Source: Limonium bicolor (taxonomy: Eukaryota; Streptophyta; Magnoliopsida; Caryophyllales; Plumbaginaceae). From it: a stretch of DNA of 64,000 bases. Position numbers and translations under genes: made by a program. The notes beneath the pieces were generated by a model. That model was given only the letters and a program-made list of their open reading frames with translations. It was not told where the DNA came from and made no database searches. Positions 53,523-64,000 of the stretch are shown here, piece after piece (the stretch's first letter is position 1; each line of letters starts with the position of its first letter). The stretch is taken from positions 276,977,039 through 277,041,038 of the forward strand of contig CM041776.1 of NCBI GenBank assembly GCA_023374045.1. Reading direction: 5' to 3'.

Positions 53523-55581
53523 CTACAATTCATCATCTTCAAGGTTACCATGGCCGTTCACCGTGGTTGGGGATAACCAACCAAACAACATTGATAAAAT
53601 GCCCGTTGAGCCCTTCTGCTCCGGTTTTTCCAACTTCACACTGCAGATGGCGTTGTAATCACTTTTCCTATGGGGCAGGACGATATTTTCCTGGAACGGA
53701 GTCAGGAAAAGATTACTGATAAGCATATGCTCAAAATAATTGAAAAAAGGGGTAGCAAATACCCTTCTATAAGGTCACAACTAAAGCTATTATGAGTACG
53801 TAATTGCTAGTGAATAAGAATCATACCTTGAAAGTTTCGAAGGGACAAAAGTCAGAGTTTTGACAGCCCTGCCATACGAAAGCTGTTAAATAAAGAAACT
53901 GGCATAACATAGAATCTGAAAATGAAAGAGCAAATTGCATATCTGGCAACGGACCAGGTTCTAATGTATAAAAATTTAGTTGTGGAACAACACATTATAC
54001 TGGATACAGTCATGTATATCCGTGTGATCTATTCTTCTTAGCAAACAAGTCAGAGTGCAATGGCCACAGATGATGCTTACCGGCATGGGGATGGGGTGTT
54101 CATTATGTAGAACTTGCACATAATATTTGCTCGAACTATTAGCAGGACAACTATGCAAGACCAACATGTTGTTCCCAGCAAAAGGAGCCACTATATTACC
54201 CCTCCAGCTTCTTTTCTGGGGAGGCTTTGGAGGAAGTTGCAGTGATTGCTCTCTCTGTATTGCTTCAAACTCTGAAAAAATTGGGAGGCAAACAACGATG
54301 TTAAAAATCAAGTCTGAGACCCTAGACCATCCATGCACAGGGGCCATACATGGAACTTAGATTCTTTATGATCTTCAAGTGAGAATTGCAACATATAAAT
54401 CTAGAAGAGCAATACGAGCTTTTGAAAGAACAAAGCACCTGATCCTTCAAGGAACAGACCAAGTAGACATGAGAAGGGAACTACTGTTTCTGCATGCGCA
54501 AAGCGAAGCTTGGCTTTCTCGTAGCTCCCAGTAGGATGTCCTTCTGCAATATATGTCCAGTCATCAAACCCATTATCAATAACAAGTTCAAAGAGCTGGA
54601 ATGCATAAAGAGTTTCCTAATACGAGCATAAAGCTCAACTTCTGTAGTAAACCTTTCTGATACATGATCACAATCACAGATATCTCTTCGTAGTTACAGA
54701 CAGTTTCAATTGTTTAATGTTAATCAAGTCACACGACAGATATATATGAGTCTGTTCTAGAATTGGCCGGAATTATTACCCGCATCTTATTTCACCCCCA
54801 TAAGTTCACCAGAATGCACACCCTTTGATTTCCTGAAACAATGGGTATTTCATAATCTTCTTTATTTTTTAGATTATCTTTTATATGAACTGATAAATAA
54901 ATTCAGTTTCAATGTTAGCCTGCAGTACTCATCAGTTTCCCCATTCTTCAGCACCACAAATCCAGTACTAAATTCTGAATCATTGATTACCCAAATATCC
55001 ATAACTTGACTAAAGGGTACTCCGATAGTTTGGGAGCAGTTGTTCCACTGCTGATTGCTGGAATGTTTATCCGCATTCATGAAAGAGCTCGAGTGATCGT
55101 AATAGACAGAGAGTAAGTCGACTCCTCTATTGCTCATCCAAACACACTAAGTCTTTCAAACTAGTTTTCAAGCAGGCAGAGTTCCAGATTCTGATTATTG
55201 CTGAACATTTTCAGATGTTAGCTAATCATCAATTGATTCCTTTGATTTTATTTACCAGTGCATTTAATTTGCAAGCAGCTAATGCGTGCACTACCCAACA
55301 AATTTTCTTTTGTGAATTTATGCTTCAAAATTAGAGATACCACTGTTTCTTAGACTTTCATATGAACAGCTATAAAGTTTTTGTTCTGAGAGAAAATTAT
55401 TATGAAGACCAAAGGCAGTCATTCGTCAAAGCACTTCCCTTTCCAACCCTGCCCATTAACTGAAAATACATTGGTGGCTTGGATATAACTTGAAACATGG
55501 CTCATAATTGATTTAATAGTTATCTTCAGACCACCTACATTTTTCACCTCCATTTCATGATGTAGCCTAACTCTATAGAAT

Positions 55582-55648
<67 letters not shown>

Positions 55649-58600
55649 CCATTTATCATTATCATTGCCATTACTTTCAAAAGTAAATCAAAATCTTAAA
55701 CTTTAATATCTATAAATTTCAAGTTTGTTACATGTAACTTGATAGAAATTGAGGGCTAAAGTGTAGTTAAAATTACTTGACATCACAATAAATTACAGAA
55801 AGCATAAAATTAGAGAAGATTTTTGTAATGGAGAGTGTACCACAAACACCGTATACAAGTCGGCCAGGAGTTCAAGATGAATCATGAAAATTTCAATCTA
55901 AACGAGAAAAACAATGTACTCAATTGAAAACAGAACAGAGATGCAATAGCAAATGACTGAAAGAAGAAAAGGAGAATAAGATTACAGCATACCTTCGTGC
56001 GCCTGAATAGCAACTTCCATGGATTCAAATACATCATTAAGCAGTGGAACTCCCATGCGATAGTTCACTGAATTTCCATATCCTTTTAGTACAAAGCCCT
56101 CTAGGTCATCCGTCCACTCTAGCAAAGCAACCTGAGAGCCAAACCATTGGAAAAAAATGAAAAACAAAGCAAGACAAAAAAGGATTAAATGTTATCTCTG
56201 TTTTAATGCCACATCCATGGTTCAAAAGTTCATTATTGTCCATCTTGCACGGCTCATATATACAAAAACTACTGAAAGTTGGAAACTCTTATTCTAAATA
56301 TGTGAAGATTCAAATCCAAAAATAAAACAATTGTTCATCAACCACCCAATGTTTAGAGGTTATTCAGCCACGTAAAGAATATAAAATGTACCTCACGTGG
56401 ATTAAAAAGGCCACAAGCTTGATTAGTAGTGTCCAACAAGGACGCCTCCTATCATTTCATTGCAAATAAGGTAAGCTTCAGCACCATGTAAGTACGTCTA
56501 AAAAGAATCCAACAGAGAAATAAGGATTTCATCTACTAGAATAAAGGATAACACACCTGCTTACACAAAAACCACAGAGAAGAAACAATTTGGCTCGTAA
56601 AATTTAGTCCATATTGTCTCGAGAGAGAATCCGCAATTTCATCAAAAACAGGACCTTTCAATTTCTGAACAGCAGGTTCCTGACTTTTACGGTAATCCTG
56701 TGATTATTTCAATTAGGAAGCTCAGTTGGAGCTAGTCAAAGCATACAAACCTGAGCATGTGAAACCAAATACTTCACTTCCGTGGGATAATAGAAAATTA
56801 TAATACAATTTATTGATTACAAAAAGATTTACCTTGTAGCTTTGGCAAGTATCAAAAAACCTTAGCACTAAGTCACTTGCTCGACTTTCAGTTGAAATAG
56901 CAAACCCCCGGTGCTTCCCTGGTCCAAGATTTCCCCTCTCACTAAGGAGTCCCAGACCAAATGCTACAGCACTGGCAGATGCTCGAGGAACCTACATCAA
57001 CAGATCATTAAGCAAATTTATCAAGTACATATATTAGGAGCAGTGAAGGCAGAGGAAAAAAGATAATGATAAAAGCTTGATACTATCTATCAATAGGTAA
57101 GAAACAGAGAGAACTCAAATAAAAAGGAATTGCAGCCAAGAAACAATTCACTAGGATTATTTACCAAGCTCAGCTAAAGCCAACCCCCCTGCATTGTTTT
57201 TCAGAAGAAAAAAAGGGATAAATGTGATCCACTCTAGTCCCATAAACTACATACATCACTTCACAACTCAGCATACCAACAGTCACCTTCTCCACTCAGG
57301 GCACTAATATTTATATTCTGGACTTAACAAGGTCACCCCCTTCGTACTCACCCCCAGAACAAGAGCAAAGGATGAATAAAATATGCTTGTTTAATTCTTG
57401 AACCATTGGCCCCCCTTCATTGTATGTGTAAACACCCTAAATGAAGGCACAATGACATCAGATAGCCGTGTACTATTTTTTGTAACACTCTATAGAAAGA
57501 ATAAGGAAAAAAACACAGGCAAAGCATGAAACACCAGAGACATTACATAAACCCACTCATCAATTCAGATAACATACTCTATGCACAATATTTGATCTAA
57601 GGGGTAGTTCGCTGTCAACATTAATCCTCTCAAAAATGAAACGCAGGTTTTACTAGCTTTAAGATAAAGCTGTTGTTGTGAGAGGAAAGGTGGAACCCAC
57701 CAGAGGAGAAAAGAAAAATAAACAAATAAGCTAGTGACAAGTGTACAGATTAATGTTGGCTATATTTGAAAGTTGTCATCGAATGACCCCTAAGCTTCAT
57801 GAGGGCACTTGTGACCAAAAGGTCCCGTGTTCGAGGCATCTCGTTCTCCAAAAATTTCAAAAAGAATTACTCGAAGCTACAAGATTTAAGATGGAATGAG
57901 CCTGTTACCTGTGTTGCTCTTATGGAGTACACATCGGGGTGGTATTCATCAGCAAACAAATCAGGAAACCTTTCCTTCACTCTAAGTCCAAGTTGGTAAA
58001 GCTCTTCTTCTCCTTTGCTAATGAGTTCTCCTCCCTTCTTCTTCCCTTTCCAAGGAGATTCCCATGTGTCAAACCAAGTAGGAACTTTTTTTGGAGATGA
58101 TTTTTGTTTTTTTGCACTTTCTGCTAATGTTTTCAAAAGTTCGGCCAGTCTGTCCAGTTCCTTAATCCGTTTCTTTGTAGGGGCACGAGTTCCATGTCTG
58201 GCCTGCAAATCTTGTATGTTAAAATCCAAATAAATCCTTGAGATGTAACAAGAATAACCACTGTAGCAAAAAATAAACACTCAGATAATATAAGTCAATG
58301 GGCATCAGAACTTGGTATAGAAGGCCAATATATTTGAAGCAAGTGGATGCAGTGCACACCTTTCACAGTAGTATACTATACGGACAGAAAGGTACTGAAT
58401 TGACAGTATGCAGACAAGTAAATAAATGCATAAAGAATAATAATACTCTAGAACCGTATGGTAACATATTGATGAGGTCATAGTGTCTAAGGCGATATTA
58501 GGTAGAAAGTTGTAAGGGAAGAGATATACTCTTTGCTTCTCGTCTTCCATCCCAATTCTTTCATTTTTTGTTAAATATGGCATATCTAACCTCCCTTTCA

Positions 58601-59765
58601 CAAACATTTTCTCCCTTCCCCACTTGACAACTCTTTACCACAATACCACCGGTATAAAGAAGAAAATCATCAACTTCAAATCTTCTTCAATCCTTCCAAG
58701 AAACTGGAGCCTTAAGACTCCAAGGATGTCATGTGCAACAATAGTCTCAACATTCTAGTATCATCAGTAGCATGATTCATCACAAGAAACGTGTACACAT
58801 AAATATACAAGAAAATATGACAAGGAAACATAACAAACATCTAAACTCATGTTCCATGAGTAGATAACATCAAAGACATTGGTTCAGGGTCATTAGCCCA
58901 CACTAACAACTTATCCTCCACCTTGCATTTCTGGACGCATTCACAATAACTAATCAGATGGTTGCATCCATCAACATCCAGACAACTTTCCTCTTGCTGT
59001 GATATATCATCGATGTCAACTTTTCAGGTAAGATCAAGTTCATGCTCACATCCATCCAACCAAACCAACAACATAAATGGAAGCAGGAGCATCTCCCCCA
59101 CTTCAACCCAGCTCAATTACTCTTACTGCCTCAATTAATACAAGCAAAGCAGCCCAAATGATGAAGCACATTACAGACATATCTTAATCACAGATAGACT
59201 AATCCTCCAGCATACTCCTATCAATCCCAACTCCACAATTTACCAGCCTAAATAATCGAAAGCCCAAAATCAACACATAATGGATCCTCGGTACTTCGGC
59301 AGAAAAAACAAATTACCACGAGATTGAGATGAATCGCAGTGCATCCAGCTGGAATTTTTGAGGGAACGTAGGAATCGCCAGCGATGTCCTTCACGGCACC
59401 ATAACTGCAAAAACGAGCCGAATCAGAGTGGGGAGAAGATACTGAACTACTGATATCCAGAATGAAAGTCGACATATTAACTGAACAGCGCCAGAGTAAG
59501 CGCGATACCACGAACTAAGACTAGAGGAGAAGAGAAGGATATTATATACATTTGAAACTAGAAAACGAGAGCAAAGATAAGCGGCACTAGGTACGAGATT
59601 AACGGAAAAGAATCGAGTTACAGGATAAAAGTGGGGCAAAAGATTAAACCTGGAGACGGTCGAGAGATGGCGGCGAACGTCGAAGGCTTCGTCGGCATGT
59701 GAAGAAATGGAGAATGCATAGACCAATAGAGGAACGACGAGAAGGGGCAGAATAGAAGGAAGCAT
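53523..59765 (-). CDS. MINPP1: Multiple inositol-polyphosphate phosphatase, histidine-phosphatase family
   Basis: Secretory-pathway phytase-like enzyme that removes phosphates from inositol phosphates (InsP6 and lower). Eleven exons with GT-AG junctions, from 5' to 3': 59765-59650, 59404-59317, 58202-57909, 56991-56833, 56697-56557, 56448-56392, 56131-55993, 54543-54439, 54271-54081, 53868-53827 and 53690-53523. They sum to 1,500 nt (499 aa) with no frame break. The start MLPSILPLLVVPLLVYAF is a signal peptide. RHGTRAP at residues 70-76 carries the phosphorylated His, and HAE at 348-350 is the proton-donor motif. The protein ends D-D-E-L, an HDEL/KDEL-like ER-retrieval signal; animal MINPP1 ends SDEL. 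Length and motif spacing fit plant homologues. A G65 tract lies in the intron between exons 7 and 8. I consider the gene intact. Confidence 0.95.
55582..55646. repeat. G65 homopolymer in a phosphatase intron
   Basis: Sixty-five consecutive G (C in the sense of the gene) within the 1.45-kb intron between exon 7 and exon 8, far from the splice sites. The flanks are ordinary sequence. Confidence 0.95.
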
Positions 59766-59982
59766 GGCTAATTCGGATCAGAGACGAGACAGCGTTCTGA
59801 TTCCAGGAAATCAAAATTCGAAGAAACTTTATACGCGAGTTTCTGGTTTCGTGGGAGTTACGATTTCAAAAGGGGCCTCTTGTCGACCGGGCAGGGCGAA
59901 ACGCGCAACATGTTGTACAAGCTGACGTGGTAAACTGTTTTAGAAATTCTAAAATATCATAACGGTTTAAAAAATTTTTTGA
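59766..59982 (-). promoter_or_regulatory. Proximal promoter/5'-UTR of the phosphatase gene
   Basis: Only about 217 bp separate the start codon (59765) from the long-TIR element. No convincing TATA box is visible on the minus strand, although AACTTTATACGCGAG (plus 59825) gives a weak TATAAAG on the minus strand. The regulatory region is therefore short, or it includes the repeats beyond. Confidence 0.4.
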
Positions 59983-60424
59983 AAAATTCATGAGATACTC
60001 ATGTTTTCTTTCGTAATTCATAATATACCCCTGTGATTTTCGTAATTCAACTTTAAACATGCTTAAATGTTGTCCAAAATTGATGAAACTTCACATGAAC
60101 GATGCTAAAGTGTTATAGTTGTTTCCTAAGTTGCTACTTCCTTTGTGTTTGTGGCAAGTCCATGGTCATTCGGACCAGGTGAGTCTTTGGGGGCTAGGGG
60201 AGGAGTGATCAATTTAACGAAGTTGGAATGCAAACAGTCCATGTGACATGTGAGCTTAAAAAACTTCAAATTTGATATTGGACCAAAATATAACACTTTA
60301 GCATCGTCCATGTAAAGTTTCATCAATTTTGGACAACATTTAAGCATGTTTAAAGTTGAATTACGAAAATCACAGGGGTATATTGTGAATTACGAAAGAA
60401 AACAGGGGTATATCGTGAATTTTC
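59983..60424. mobile_element. 440-bp element with ~135-bp terminal inverted repeats
   Basis: 59983-60117 and 60289-60424 are inverted copies: AAACATGCTTAAATGTTGTCC on the left (from 60056) matches GGACAACATTTAAGCATGTTT on the right, extending outward to ATTCATGAG / CGTGAATTTTCCC. The long TIRs with GGGTATATTGTGAATT text resemble MULE-like or foldback elements of plants. The 171-bp centre carries one arm of the inverted pair described next. I find no clear 9-bp target duplication. Confidence 0.8.
60115..60241. repeat. 127-bp inverted pair, arm A
   Basis: Matches the reverse complement of 60872-60998 with about two mismatches in 127 bp. It contains CCATGGTCATTCGGACCAGG then TGAGTCTTTGGGGG, including a consensus-like splice donor (CAG|GTGAGT). 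It is more GC-rich than its surroundings. The near-identity implies a recent origin or conversion. Confidence 0.92.
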
Positions 60425-60871
60425 CCTATATAATACTTATTTACAATTATTATGGTTTTACGTTAATATTGCCTCTTACATGTTTTTCCTAAAAATATTA
60501 TTGTTTGAACTTGAGATTAATGGTGTATAAGCTACAACGGTTATAACGTCATAACAACATCTATAACACCTAAAAACACCTAACACTCGGATATTTAGAA
60601 AGTCAAAAGTCTTAATTTTTTCTTTTAAAAATTTGAACTTTCTCATAACTCTCTCATTAATGCACCTTCAACTTCCGTAAAAATTTCATGAATAAAACAT
60701 TAATTGGAAGACGAAACCAATTAACTCCACAATGGATTAGCATCAATTCCACCAAATCTTTCTTTTGATGTTCAATCCAGCCAATCACATACCACCATTG
60801 ATACCAAACTTCCTTTTGAAGAATAATCCCAAAAAACAACCCATAGAAGGATTAAACCGAAATGCTTCATC

Positions 60872-60998
60872 TGGACTATTTGCATTCCAACTTCGTTAAA
60901 TTGATCACTCCTCCCCTAGCCCCCAAAGACTCACCTGGTCCGAATGACCATGGACTTGCCACAGACACAAAGGAAGTAGCAACTTAGGAAACAACTAT
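60872..60998. repeat. 127-bp inverted pair, arm B
   Basis: Reverse-complement partner of 60115-60241, 630 bp away, lying in the interior of the reverse copia-like element. Outside the 127 bp the flanks of the two arms are unrelated. Confidence 0.92.
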
Positions 60999-61793
60999 GC
61001 AACCAAAAACAATAGTGATATCTTCTCTTTTTATCTGATTCTTGCACAGTTTCCAACACGACGTAACAACAGCTTTATAATTGATCGTCACGCGAAGCTC
61101 TGTTTGTGGTTATATGAGCGCTACCACAACCCTAGGTTCACCCATTTGCTAGAGGATCTTTAGTGCTTCGTGGAAGTCAATGATTCGTCACATAACCCAA
61201 GAAAATATATTTTTTCTCATTTTTGCACCATTTCACTACCATTAAAGCTTTACTAGATCTTACCAATCTTTATTATCCTTACTCCCCCCACAAAAGGGTT
61301 TGTAAAATAAAAAACTATATTTTACTTTCAAAATGTGAATGATGCACCATATTTTCAAGATTCAAGATCTCCATCTTGATCTCCTTCTAACAACACATCA
61401 TCATCTCCAAGCACACATACACAAAAAAAAACACACTTGTAGTGGTAAAAAAAATTACAAGCTCTCCTCTTTACCAAACTTGTTTTCATTCCAAACATCT
61501 TCTTAATGACATGCTACCTCTCTCATGAAAACACCTCACCATCACCGTACTTGATATAACATGAGGCACCAAAAATTGTCATTGCTCGATGAAAAATAAA
61601 ATCACATTTACTCTTCAGTGAGTTTTCATTTACATTAGCAAGAATTGAGTATTAAAGACTTTAAAAATATCACAAACTCGGTGTTCAGATCAAGGTAAAG
61701 ATGTTAAGGCACGAAAACTTTCTCTCTCCAACATCTTCATTTATTTCTTTTATCAAAGCCCACATCATCTTGAATCACAATTCTCTCTTCCCG

Positions 61794-62245
61794 ATGACAT
61801 ATCCACCAACACGGACATCCTAAAAAACCATGAGCTCTGATACCACTTGTTAGGATCTCGGGCCAGCTTCCCCAAGATTGTGGTGAGAATCGTCATGGTT
61901 ACTGAAGAAGAACCACAAGATAAATGTAATGATAAAATAGTGACACACGGATATACATGGTTCGGTCCAAACATGACCTATATCCACATAAGGATATATA
62001 TAACAACTTTCATTAAGAGGATGACATATCCACCAACATGGAAATCCTAAAAAACCATGTTTATGACACCACTTGTTTGGATTTCGAGCTCGTTTCCCCA
62101 AGATTGTGGTGAGAATCGTCATGGTTACTGGAGAAGAATCACAAGATAAATGTAATGATAAAATAGTGACACAAGGATATATGTCATTCAGTCCAAACAT
62201 GACCTACATCCAAGGAAGAAGATAAAACAATTTTCATTAAGAGGA
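61794..62245 (-). repeat. Tandem duplication of primer site plus LTR end (228-bp unit)
   Basis: 61794-62021 and 62022-62245 are tandem copies. Both carry GATGACATATCCACCAACA, AACCATG, a TGATACCACTTGTTAGGAT-like primer-site/LTR junction, TCCCCAAGATTGTGGTGAGA and GATAAATGTAATGATAAAAT. In the second copy the primer site has decayed to TGACACCACTTGTTTGG. Confidence 0.85.
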
Positions 62246-62762
62246 TGAGGATTACAAGTTTACAAGAGCATTACCCAGCCAACCTATCAACCCACGTTTC
62301 CCTTGGTGTTTTTACCTGAATCTCTTTGAGTTCCCATAGATCCACACGTGACTCTCTTAGATGTGATCCTCACAAGTTGCGATGGTCCTAAGTATGAGTT
62401 ACTAGATCTATTTATAGTGATATATCTTTACCCTTAACTTATTCCCACATTAACCCAGTAACAACTGCCACATAATGATGTACAAGTTACAACATTTACC
62501 ACCTCATTAATACCATCTATAAACACCTAAGAACAACTAACACTCGAGTATCTACAAAACAAGAAGTCTTAATTCTTCTTTCAAGGATTTTAACTTCCTC
62601 ATAACTCTCCTTATAATGTTAGAAAACCAAATGCTACAAACACCATTAATTTGCACCGCATAAATTCTCCCACTAATGCTTCTTCAACTTCCGTAAAACT
62701 CTTCATGAATATAACATTAATTGGATGACAAAACCAATTAACTTCACAACAGCAACTCAACA

Positions 62763-64000
62763 GATTTAGCATTAAATATTAAATGCTCCTAAGTTTTTTT
62801 AATATTAATTTCAAGACTAGTTGTTCAAGGGAAATCATATAATGTAATAGTGATAATATAATTTACCAACTTTTGAATGATTTTTCGTTCTTTAATCATC
62901 AAGTTGTGTTCAGATAAGCAATACTAGTTGTTCAACTTTTTGAACCAGTTTGCTTAATATTTTATTACATATTGTTTCTTGTAACACCCCTATCTCCAAA
63001 TTGTCAGCAACGAAATTGATGATCTCTATCTCCACAGGTGTTACCGTCATTGCACATTTAGATGCACGACACCCAATGTACACCTAGACGCGCAACAAGG
63101 CTACCTAGTAATAGTAACATTATGCATGACTAGAAAGCAAGTACCCAAATCCTTATTATAGACCATTCAATCTTGTTCCACAACTCGGAGCAAAATACAC
63201 TTATTGTCCAAAATATAACATAATGACAAAAAGAACCCCAAACTACCTAATCCCGCTCTCCGACTGAGTATCTTCACTTAAGCACCTGTAAAAAAAATTG
63301 TTGGAGGGGTCAGCCCAACTCCTAGTATGATATCATGCTACCCTCATATACACCTTCATACCACACTTAGGTTAATTGGTCAAGTTGGCATGCAGGCTGT
63401 TTAAATAAATTCAGAACTTTAAATCAACAAGCAATAATCACATGAATAACAAAAACTCGCAATGTCAATACGCAGTAGATAAGTTAAGAAGCAAGCAAGC
63501 AACCAACCAAATGGATAACACAACATAATCATCATTCAAGTGATAACTAAGCTTTTAAGCCTTCGGTAATGTTATTCCAATCTTATTGGATTTGTGAGTT
63601 ATTATAATTTTCTCATAAAATGACCTATATTTATTTTCCTCAATTGAGATATCTTGAATATCAAGTTTTATCCTTCCCATCACCTTGATGTATCACCATG
63701 TTAGAGGATGACACATCACACAATTTTACTTTTTATACCCTGTTATAAGGTGGGGCCTAATGCAGTAACAGACATCAGACTGGGTGACCAGACTAACGAT
63801 CAATGTCCCATTGGATTTCCCATAGAGCGGACCAAATACTATTGTCCACTCGTGTACACAACGTGCGACCAAGTTTCCCAGCTTGAATTTCTCTCAAAAG
63901 AAAAAAGAGTTTTCCCACCATTTATTAATGATTACAACCACATCTACCTAAGGAATGTAATTAGGTAATTTTATTCAATAGATATGTGATCCAATATTGT
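62763..64000. other. Right-edge sequence, unassigned
   Basis: AT-rich from 62763 to 62985. TGTAACACCCCTATCTCC at about 62990 could be the start of another LTR, since TGTAACACCCC is a frequent plant LTR start, but no partner is visible before the window ends. An open frame at 63708-63968 has no resemblance I recognise. Confidence 0.35.

Larger units (their letters stand above)
60430..62762 (-). mobile_element. Copia-like non-autonomous LTR element, reverse orientation
   Basis: The 5' LTR (plus 61848-62762) reads on the minus strand from TGTTGAGTTGC to GATCCTAACA and is followed by TGGTATCAGAGC (plus 61834-61845), the copia primer site. 60470-60737 is a diverged copy of the U3 part of this LTR (shared ACATTAATTGG, CCTTCAACTTCCGTAAAA and ACACTCG blocks), presumably a truncated 3' LTR. 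The ~1.1-kb interior shows no RT or integrase. Boundaries at the left are uncertain. Confidence 0.6.

Noticed and set aside
55419..55652. Proline-rich open frame on the minus strand
   Set aside because: It is the translation of the G65 tract lying in a phosphatase intron.
57799..58233. Plus-strand open frames opposite phosphatase exon 3
   Set aside because: They are antisense shadows of a confirmed minus-strand exon.

Overview
This is a plant nuclear window, almost certainly from a eudicot with a repeat-rich genome. The evidence is two spliced plant genes with GT-AG introns, plant-type Ty1/copia and Ty3/gypsy (Athila/Tat-like) retrotransposons with tRNA-Met or tRNA-Asp type primer sites, L1-type LINEs, and Stowaway-, hAT- and MULE-like DNA elements. 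I cannot name the species. I see no rRNA, tRNA, CRISPR or bacterial-type operon.

Layout. 1-1.2 kb: a fragment of a MULE transposase N-terminus and an array of short hairpins. 1.2-7.6 kb: an apyrase gene (GDA1/CD39 family, APY7-type) on the plus strand, two coding exons, whose first exon carries about five small frame-breaking indels; a 557-bp solo LTR sits in its intron. 7.6-8.1 kb: a T17-G28 tract and a Stowaway-like MITE. 8.1-12.7 kb: a 4.6-kb LINE bounded by a 13/14-bp target duplication. 13.3-24.6 kb: an old copia element split by a 1.06-kb solo LTR (TSD CTTAA) and by a 5.3-kb non-coding gypsy-type element in reverse orientation (TSD GATGG). 24.6-34.4 kb: old repeat debris (reverse LINE fragment, LTR pieces, a small DNA element with a 9-bp TSD, degenerate ACCCGAAC clusters). 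34.4-50.7 kb: a second copia element (TSD GTGTC) that lost most of gag and was hit by a 10.5-kb Athila-like gypsy element, which was itself hit by a solo LTR (TSD GGGAT); a 610-bp hAT-like MITE lies in the copia RNase H region. 50.7-53.5 kb: AT-rich sequence with a duplicated and inverted repeat. 53.5-59.8 kb: an intact 11-exon minus-strand gene for a multiple inositol-polyphosphate phosphatase (499 aa, signal peptide, RHGTRAP and HAE motifs, C-terminal DDEL). 59.8-64 kb: a long-TIR element, a 127-bp inverted pair, a reverse copia-like LTR with a tandemly duplicated primer-site/U5 block, then unassigned sequence.

The two host genes are not an operon and are separated by about 46 kb of nested insertions. 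Several insertion junctions are certain because removing the element and one target copy restores the reading frame of the interrupted polyprotein. The least explained material is non-coding: the AAATCGTCT hairpin array near position 1000, recurrent CCGG dyad modules inside several LTR families, an 18-bp minisatellite in one LTR family, LTR ends echoed in inverted orientation, the inverted pair upstream of the phosphatase gene, and very long G tracts (28, about 30 and 65) that may be assembly artefacts. I found no convincing new protein-coding system.
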